Positions 5,634 to 9,267 of a stretch of DNA of 9,267 bases are shown here, one piece after another. The notes under the pieces are model-generated. The model saw nothing but the letters and a program-made list of their open reading frames with translations, ran no database searches and was not told the DNA's origin. Source of the stretch: Saprospiraceae bacterium. GTDB lineage: Bacteria > Bacteroidota > Bacteroidia > Chitinophagales > Saprospiraceae. Within the stretch, counting starts at the first letter, position 1; each line of letters opens with the position of its first letter. The translations under genes were made by a program, and so were the position numbers. The stretch is taken from positions 1 to 9,267 of the forward strand of contig JABDJM010000058.1 in NCBI GenBank assembly GCA_013002475.1. Direction: 5' to 3'.

Positions 5634-5643
5634 AAAACGACTG

Positions 5644-5672
5644 CAAAAATAGGGAATTTTATTACTTCAGAA
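5644..5672 (-). promoter_or_regulatory. Putative Bacteroidota-type promoter of the tRNA-Arg locus
   Basis: On the - strand TATTTTTG (5644-5651) matches the Bacteroidota -7 consensus TAnnTTTG at every fixed position. A partial -33 element (ATTC where TTTG/TTG is usual, around 5669-5672) lies about 18 nt upstream. The box ends 10 nt before the tRNA 5' fragment, the short leader expected for a tRNA promoter. It would transcribe the fragment, the hairpin, the GIY-YIG gene and then the intact tRNA. Confidence 0.5.
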
Positions 5673-5686
5673 TGGATTAGAAAGGG

Positions 5687-5956
5687 TCAATTCCAATTTT
5701 GATCCTGGTAGGTCTCCCCCTCCTTGGGCCGGTTCTTCCACCAAACATATCCGATGGCTCCAATCACCACGTAAGGAGTCAGGAGCATATATAAGATGCC
5801 CTTATTCAGTCCCCTACCTGCGGTACCACCGTCTTTCAGGTTAGACTCAGCGGCCATTTTGCACATGGGACATTGAGCCTTTGCTTCTGGCATAAAGAAG
5901 AAAGAAGTGCTCATAAGCAACATCAATCCCAGGAAAAACTTTTTCAGGTACTTCAT
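5687..5956 (-). CDS. Small CPMC-motif membrane protein of the cytochrome oxidase cluster
   Basis: This 89-residue protein has an N-terminal signal sequence (MKYLKKFFLGLMLLMSTSFFFMPEAKA, cleavage expected near residue 27), then QCPMCKMAAESN with Cys29 and Cys32 right after the predicted cleavage site, a Gly-rich linker, one membrane helix at about 53-73 (GILYMLLTPYVVIGAIGYVWW) and a short charged tail. The topology would put the CxxC pair on the periplasmic side near the membrane. The motif could bind copper or act in thiol exchange during oxidase assembly, but this is inferred only from the motif and from its place 4 nt after DUF420. I know no characterised homologue. It ends the assembly-gene group, just before the tRNA promoter region. 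Confidence 0.75.
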   Translation of the reverse strand: MKYLKKFFLGLMLLMSTSFFFMPEAKAQCPMCKMAAESNLKDGGTAGRGLNKGILYMLLTPYVVIGAIGYVWWKNRPKEGETYQDQNWN

Positions 5957-5960
5957 AATA

Positions 5961-6509
5961 TTAGTAACAAGGTCGAAGCATTAAATACAAAATTGGACCC
6001 GTAACTGCCACGTAAAACCAAATTGGAAAAACCCATCTGGCTAATCTCTTATGCACGGCAAATTTACCTACAAAAGCTCTTGTGTAGGTTATCAAAATAA
6101 AAGGAAAAATAAAGGCCGCAAGGACAATATGAGTGATTAACAGGAAGAAATACAAATATCGAATATTCCCTTCCTTACAGAATAAGGTGGCGTCTGTGGT
6201 AAAATGATAGACAACATAGGATATCAAAAACAAGGCTGATCCGACAAAAGCTGCGTTAATGGCTAGTCGGTGTTTATCATATTGTTTCTGCTTCACGAAA
6301 TACAGAGCGGCAATAAGGATTATGGCGACTATCCCATTTATGGTGGCATGAATGGGTGCCAAAAATGTAAAATCTATATCAGTCTGAATTTTGTACTCTG
6401 GCCGATCCATTAGGACCACCGCAGTCAATACCACAATACTGATAATCACAGTAAGGATATTCAGAGTCCTTTCAAGATGTGGTTTAGTTTTAAAATGGAG
6501 CCCTTCCAT
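5961..6509 (-). CDS. DUF420 family membrane protein (YozB/CtaM-like oxidase assembly)
   Basis: This 182-residue membrane protein matches DUF420. The family's conserved pattern is present: APIHATINGI (51-60), KHRLAINAAFVGSALFLISYVVYHF (about 79-103), RYLYFFLLITHIVLA (117-131) and HKRLARWVFPIWFYVAVTGPILYLML (153-178). Conserved histidines are at 54, 80, 102, 127 and 153. In Bacillus subtilis the DUF420 protein CtaM (YozB) is needed for maturation of heme A-containing oxidases, and the same role is likely here given the adjacent oxidase genes. About five hydrophobic segments are visible. It starts 3 nt after the SCO-like gene's stop and is followed 4 nt later by the CPMC protein, so the three form a tight operon. 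Confidence 0.9.
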   Translation of the reverse strand: MEGLHFKTKPHLERTLNILTVIISIVVLTAVVLMDRPEYKIQTDIDFTFLAPIHATINGIVAIILIAALYFVKQKQYDKHRLAINAAFVGSALFLISYVVYHFTTDATLFCKEGNIRYLYFFLLITHIVLAAFIFPFILITYTRAFVGKFAVHKRLARWVFPIWFYVAVTGPILYLMLRPCY

Positions 6510-6512
6510 TGG

Positions 6513-7172
6513 TTAAATCTTTTTGGGAACTTTTTTGGCTTTTGCTTTCTGCTTTCTTGGCATTGTCAGGGCAATGTGCTCAACCAGTCTTTTAAGCCGT
6601 TGAGGTTCATCTGCTTTGTAATAATTCCGAATTACACCTTTGGAATCAACTAGAACAAAATAGTTAAAATCATCCAGGTCTTCCACGTCAATGGGTTGGA
6701 ATTGAAGAGAATCTACTTGAGGAACGGAATGATTTATTGGCATTTTTATATCTCGTCCAAGGAAAAAGGGTGGGCCTTCTGATTTAGGAATTAGTATGAC
6801 CTGCGAAGTATCCAATGTCCCAAAAGCTTCTTCGATCCGGGAATTTTCAGAGATACCAATGTTCAAAAAATAGACGCCATGCCTGTCATCAAACTGCTCA
6901 TGTAGTTTTTCAACCCAATCCATACGGTCCAATGAAGCCTGGCTGTCCCCATAAAAGTTGATCAGGGTAAGTGAGGATTGAATATCATCGGAGCTAAAGG
7001 TCCTTCCCAGATGATCAGTAGCCATAAAGGTGGTAAGGGACCCGTAGTCCTTCAATTCCTCCATGGCTCCTTTTTGGTACTTAAAGCCCTTATTCATGTA
7101 AAACCAGGAACCCAGGGGCAGAATGCCCAGAATGAAGATCAGCAAAGTTCCTTGTATCCAATTTTTCTTCAT
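6513..7172 (-). CDS. SCO1/SenC-like thioredoxin-fold protein lacking the copper-binding residues
   Basis: This 219-residue protein is anchored by an N-terminal helix (about residues 6-25) with the rest predicted periplasmic. The architecture and location fit SCO1/SenC: an FMATDHLGRTFSSDDIQSSLTLINFYG stretch (49-75), a helix WVEKLHEQF, a strand VYFLNIGIS, and YFVLVDSKGVIRNYY (171-185). SCO proteins deliver copper to the CuA site of oxidase subunit II using CxxxC plus a distal His. Here the expected CxxxCP position reads DSQASLDRM (76-84), the protein has no cysteine at all, and the usual His before the FVLVD strand is absent. It ends in a Lys-rich tail. Reading the other frames around this spot does not restore cysteines, so a simple frameshift is unlikely. 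It may have a structural or divergent role. A terminator separates it from the oxidase genes upstream. Confidence 0.78.
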   Translation of the reverse strand: MKKNWIQGTLLIFILGILPLGSWFYMNKGFKYQKGAMEELKDYGSLTTFMATDHLGRTFSSDDIQSSLTLINFYGDSQASLDRMDWVEKLHEQFDDRHGVYFLNIGISENSRIEEAFGTLDTSQVILIPKSEGPPFFLGRDIKMPINHSVPQVDSLQFQPIDVEDLDDFNYFVLVDSKGVIRNYYKADEPQRLKRLVEHIALTMPRKQKAKAKKVPKKI

Positions 7173-7205
7173 GCTAATTAAACACCAATTTCATTCAACA
7201 GGTTG

Positions 7206-7237
7206 AAAAAAAAAAGCGAGAGAAACTCTCGCTTTTT
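7206..7237 (-). terminator. Strong rho-independent terminator after the oxidase subunit genes
   Basis: On the - strand GCGAGAG/CTCTCGC pairs over 7 bp around a 3-nt loop, extended to 12 bp by flanking A/T runs, and is followed by ten T (7206-7215). It starts a few bases after the subunit IV stop at 7242. It should end or attenuate the cytochrome oxidase transcript before the SCO-like gene, whose start is 33 nt beyond the T-tract. Confidence 0.9.
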
Positions 7238-7241
7238 CCTT

Positions 7242-7664
7242 TTACTGTAATTTTTTGGTTTGAGGATCATGGAGAAGCATTCCGGTAGGCTTACCAGTAT
7301 CCTCTTTTTCGATCTTGTCCTTTTCTTCGATCAGAGCCCTTCGGTCACCCCAACTGCCTCCTTCCTGGAAAAAGGCAATAATCGCCCAAACCAAAAGAAG
7401 CATAGGTAATAAAACCGATGCTCTAAGTCCTTTTACCTCATGTCCCATATGCATAAATTCATAAACGATGAAATATGCTTTATACAGGGAAAGAACTACC
7501 AGGCCGATACCAACCACAGCAAACAATATCTTGGAGGATTCTACTCCTGAGATGATGTAGCCTTTTCCAAAAAGAGATAGAAATACTTCAACTAGGGTAA
7601 CTGCCCCCAATAAAAGTAAGCCCATGTATACACCTCTTTTCGCTTTGTTATAATCTTGTGCCAT
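7242..7664 (-). CDS. Cytochrome c oxidase subunit IV family protein (caa3-type)
   Basis: This 140-residue protein has three membrane helices (about 12-32, 47-69 and 84-100), the layout of the small subunit IV family of bacterial caa3/quinol oxidases (PF03626). The segment LYKAYFIVYEFMHMGHE (60-76) after the second helix is the most diagnostic part. The subunit lies in the cytoplasmic membrane and helps assemble or stabilise the oxidase; it carries no cofactors. The acidic/Lys-rich C-terminal tail from about 107 is soluble. It starts 21 nt after the long subunit III gene and is followed at once by a strong terminator, so it is the last gene of the oxidase transcript. Confidence 0.88.
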   Translation of the reverse strand: MAQDYNKAKRGVYMGLLLLGAVTLVEVFLSLFGKGYIISGVESSKILFAVVGIGLVVLSLYKAYFIVYEFMHMGHEVKGLRASVLLPMLLLVWAIIAFFQEGGSWGDRRALIEEKDKIEKEDTGKPTGMLLHDPQTKKLQ

Positions 7665-7685
7665 TACTAAAATTTCTTTTTTGAA

Positions 7686-8528
7686 TTAGAGAAGGTAAAA
7701 GACCAGAAATACAAACACCCAGACAAGGTCTACAAAGTGCCAGTACAAGCCAATCTTCTCCACCATTTCATATCCATTCTTTCTTTTTACATATAAACCG
7801 CTGGCCGCATTGATCATAATGATCAAAAGGAATGCAACTCCGGAAAGAACGTGGAAACCATGGAAACCAGTGATAAAAAAGAATAAAGCCCCAAATGCTT
7901 TTGGTCCGAATTCTTGTTGTTTAATTTCTCCACCGGAAGTTTTAAACTTTAGTTGTTCCCAATCTCCACCATGTTGATGGATCAGGTATGTATCCCCAGC
8001 CTCGAAGGTGTCACCTTCCTTAATATCATGTCCGTCTCCTTCCAGGTAAACACCTGATTCAATATGGGTTCCAAAAGGATTAGTTGTCACGGTCATATGC
8101 TCGACTCCAATAAGATTGTTCCACTCCCATGCCTGGCAACCCAGAAATCCTGCCCCTCCAAGGATGGTCAGGAACATCCAAAAAACAACTCCTCTGAGAT
8201 TCTCTCGGTGACCTTCCTGCACTGCCCGAACCATCGTCACTGAACTTACGATCAGTAAGAAGGACATGAAGGTTACAAAGATCAGCGGTGCGTGGTGGAC
8301 TCCAAACGGTGCTGTGGAAAAAACAAAATCCGGAACAGGCCAGGTAGGCATGCTAAATCGGAGTGCTCCATAGGCGATCAAAAAGCCAGAAAAGGTAAAC
8401 GCATCCGATAATAGGAAATACCACATCATCAGCTTGCCATAGCTTGCCTTAAATGGAGGCTTCCCTCCATCCCACAAGTTGCCATCCGCAGTGGTATCCG
8501 TACCGTGAACCATTGAATCTGTAGCCAT
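7686..8528 (-). CDS. Cytochrome c oxidase subunit III (long form with an extra loop)
   Basis: This 280-residue heme-copper oxidase subunit III stabilises the catalytic subunit I in the cytoplasmic membrane. Five helices are visible: about 32-57, 80-101, 113-134, 211-239 and 260-280. Family landmarks are QAWEW (132-136, carrying the conserved helix Glu), the GFHGFHVLSG block (221-230) and the C-terminal YWHFVDLVWVFVFLVFYLL. Between the third and fourth helices, residues about 140-208 form an unusually long polar loop, rich in Gly, Asp, Glu and His. It is absent from the short paralogue immediately upstream. The start codon lies 21 nt after that paralogue's stop. Paired subunit III genes of different length are typical of Bacteroidota oxidase clusters. 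Confidence 0.93.
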   Translation of the reverse strand: MATDSMVHGTDTTADGNLWDGGKPPFKASYGKLMMWYFLLSDAFTFSGFLIAYGALRFSMPTWPVPDFVFSTAPFGVHHAPLIFVTFMSFLLIVSSVTMVRAVQEGHRENLRGVVFWMFLTILGGAGFLGCQAWEWNNLIGVEHMTVTTNPFGTHIESGVYLEGDGHDIKEGDTFEAGDTYLIHQHGGDWEQLKFKTSGGEIKQQEFGPKAFGALFFFITGFHGFHVLSGVAFLLIIMINAASGLYVKRKNGYEMVEKIGLYWHFVDLVWVFVFLVFYLL

Positions 8529-8549
8529 TGGCTTAAAGGTTTTAACTCG

Positions 8550-9155
8550 TTATGCTGGTTGCTGAAATAAAAAGAACAGCAACAAATAAATCCAAAGAAA
8601 ATCAACAAAATGCCAGTAGATCAACGTCATTTCAAATCTGAGTTTCCTTACTGGGTTTCTATAAAACGGCAATACAAATGCATGTACAATTGCTACCAGG
8701 AGAGCACCTAAGCCACCCAGAACATGTGCAGCATGGATCCCTGATATCACGTAGATAAAGGAGCCACTGGGGTTGCCATTCAAATATATTCCCTGGTCAA
8801 ACATTTGTAACCAGGCCTGATATTGGGCGATAGTAAATCCAACGCCTAAGAAGAAGCTTACTACTAATAAGGTCCGATACCATGACTGGTTACCTTTCTT
8901 AAAGGCTATAAATGACCCATGTAGGGTTAAACTACTTGCTACAATTATTACTGTACTCCAGTAAAACAAAGAGGGCATTGGAAATTCCAACCAATTACCC
9001 TGTGCCTGACGTACAATAAAGGCAGATGTCAAACCTGAAAAAAGCATAACCATACTGGCAAAGGAAGCATACAAAGCAAATTTCTTCGGGTGAATCCGTC
9101 CTCTTCCCCTTCCCGGGGCATGCAATACTATTTGATTTCCACCTTCGTTCCTCAT
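8550..9155 (-). CDS. Cytochrome c oxidase subunit III (short form)
   Basis: This is a 201-residue subunit III paralogue with five helices, the first at about 27-50 and the last ending in YWHFVDFLWIYLLLFFLF. Landmarks are GIHAAHVLGG (141-150, counting two residues from an earlier TTG) and the terminal WHFVDFLW block. At the position of the helix Glu seen in the long paralogue (QAWEW) this protein has QYQAWLQM, so that acidic residue is missing. I chose ATG at 9155, which is preceded by the ctaB stop as TGAGGATG. A TTG at 9161 in the same frame would overlap the ctaB stop and add only two residues. Tight packing shows it is co-transcribed with ctaB and the next subunit III. Confidence 0.92.
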   Translation of the reverse strand: MRNEGGNQIVLHAPGRGRGRIHPKKFALYASFASMVMLFSGLTSAFIVRQAQGNWLEFPMPSLFYWSTVIIVASSLTLHGSFIAFKKGNQSWYRTLLVVSFFLGVGFTIAQYQAWLQMFDQGIYLNGNPSGSFIYVISGIHAAHVLGGLGALLVAIVHAFVLPFYRNPVRKLRFEMTLIYWHFVDFLWIYLLLFFLFQQPA

Positions 9156-9157
9156 CC

Positions 9158-9267
9158 TCAAAATTTATCGATCAGTAAAACAATCAATACAAAAGGGAGG
9201 TAGGCAAATGAGCTGAACATCAACCTTCTGGCCGCCTCCCGGGTGTTTTGTCTGTAAAGAACAAAAC
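9158..9267 (-). CDS. ctaB: Protoheme IX farnesyltransferase (heme O synthase), C-terminal fragment
   Basis: The last 35 codons of a gene entering from the right edge are visible, ending in TGA at 9158-9160. The translation (TREAARRLMFSSFAYLPFVLIVLLIDKF) has the Ala-Arg-Lys/Arg-Leu-Met-Phe turn followed by a final hydrophobic helix, as at the C-terminus of COX10/CtaB/CyoE heme O synthases. That enzyme farnesylates heme b in the membrane to make heme O, the precursor of heme A for this oxidase. The position directly ahead of the subunit III genes, two bases from the next start codon, supports the call. The active-site Asp-rich motifs lie outside the window, so the assignment rests on a short fragment plus context. 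Confidence 0.8.
   Translation of the reverse strand, partial: FVLYRQNTREAARRLMFSSFAYLPFVLIVLLIDKF

Larger units (their letters stand above)
5302..5634 (-). mobile_element. Putative GIY-YIG cassette inserted at the 5' part of tRNA-Arg
   Basis: Identical 23-bp direct repeats at 5302-5324 and 5612-5634 (tRNA nucleotides 1-22 plus one upstream base) bound 287 bp of unique DNA holding the GIY-YIG gene and a GC-rich hairpin. Deleting one repeat plus the unique DNA (310 bp, for example 5302-5611) would join the intact tRNA body directly to the promoter-like sequence at 5644-5672, giving an ordinary uninterrupted tRNA gene. This is what precise insertion with restoration of the tRNA 5' half would leave. 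There is no integrase or transposase. That the unit is mobile is an inference. Confidence 0.6.

Noticed and set aside
6940..6970. Frameshift explanation for the missing SCO cysteines
   Set aside because: The alternative frames around the expected CxxxC position do not encode a CxxxC motif, and the frame continues intact into conserved C-terminal sequence.

Overview
The window looks like chromosomal DNA from an aerobic member of the Bacteroidota, probably of the Cytophagales (Cyclobacteriaceae/Algoriphagus type). This is inferred from the caa3-type cytochrome oxidase cluster with two subunit III genes and a DUF420 gene, a PorT-like outer membrane barrel, weak Shine-Dalgarno sequences, a promoter box of the Bacteroidota form TAnnTTTG, and moderate-to-low GC content. 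No database search was possible, so the taxonomic call is an inference.

Layout. Positions 1-1993 (+ strand) hold the 3' part of a PA0069-type radical SAM gene, a DUF1415 gene and a DUF457/YdjM-type membrane protein gene that starts inside the previous stop codon. From 2140 to the end, every gene lies on the - strand. First come two unrecognised small genes (a three-helix membrane protein and a helical soluble protein). Next is a group read as ung (uracil-DNA glycosylase) -> DUF423 membrane protein -> outer membrane beta-barrel, in which ung and DUF423 overlap as ATGA. Then comes a tRNA-Arg(UCU) locus with unusual architecture. From 5687 to 9267 is the respiratory cluster, read from right to left: ctaB (heme O synthase, partial), a short and a long cytochrome oxidase subunit III, subunit IV, a strong terminator, then a cysteine-free SCO-like protein, DUF420 and a small CPMC-motif membrane protein.

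The most striking region is 5004-5672. One intact tRNA-Arg gene (5250-5323) is flanked by fragments of itself on both sides. Upstream is a 310-bp unit holding a small GIY-YIG nuclease gene and a GC-rich hairpin, bounded by 23-bp direct repeats made of tRNA nucleotides 1-22 plus one flanking base. The nuclease ORF runs into the tRNA and stops in its D-loop. The best promoter match lies upstream of the outer tRNA fragment, so the cassette sits between the tRNA promoter and the intact tRNA. Downstream, a perfect 91-bp direct repeat duplicates the last 16 nt of the tRNA with its trailer and terminator. Together these look like insertion/duplication events that kept or restored a working tRNA. The GIY-YIG cassette is the best candidate here for an undescribed minimal mobile element.

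How the genes work together: ctaB supplies heme O for heme A, the subunit III and IV genes encode oxidase subunits, and DUF420, the SCO-like protein and perhaps the CPMC protein are likely assembly factors. Subunits I and II and heme A synthase are not in the window and presumably lie beyond its right edge.
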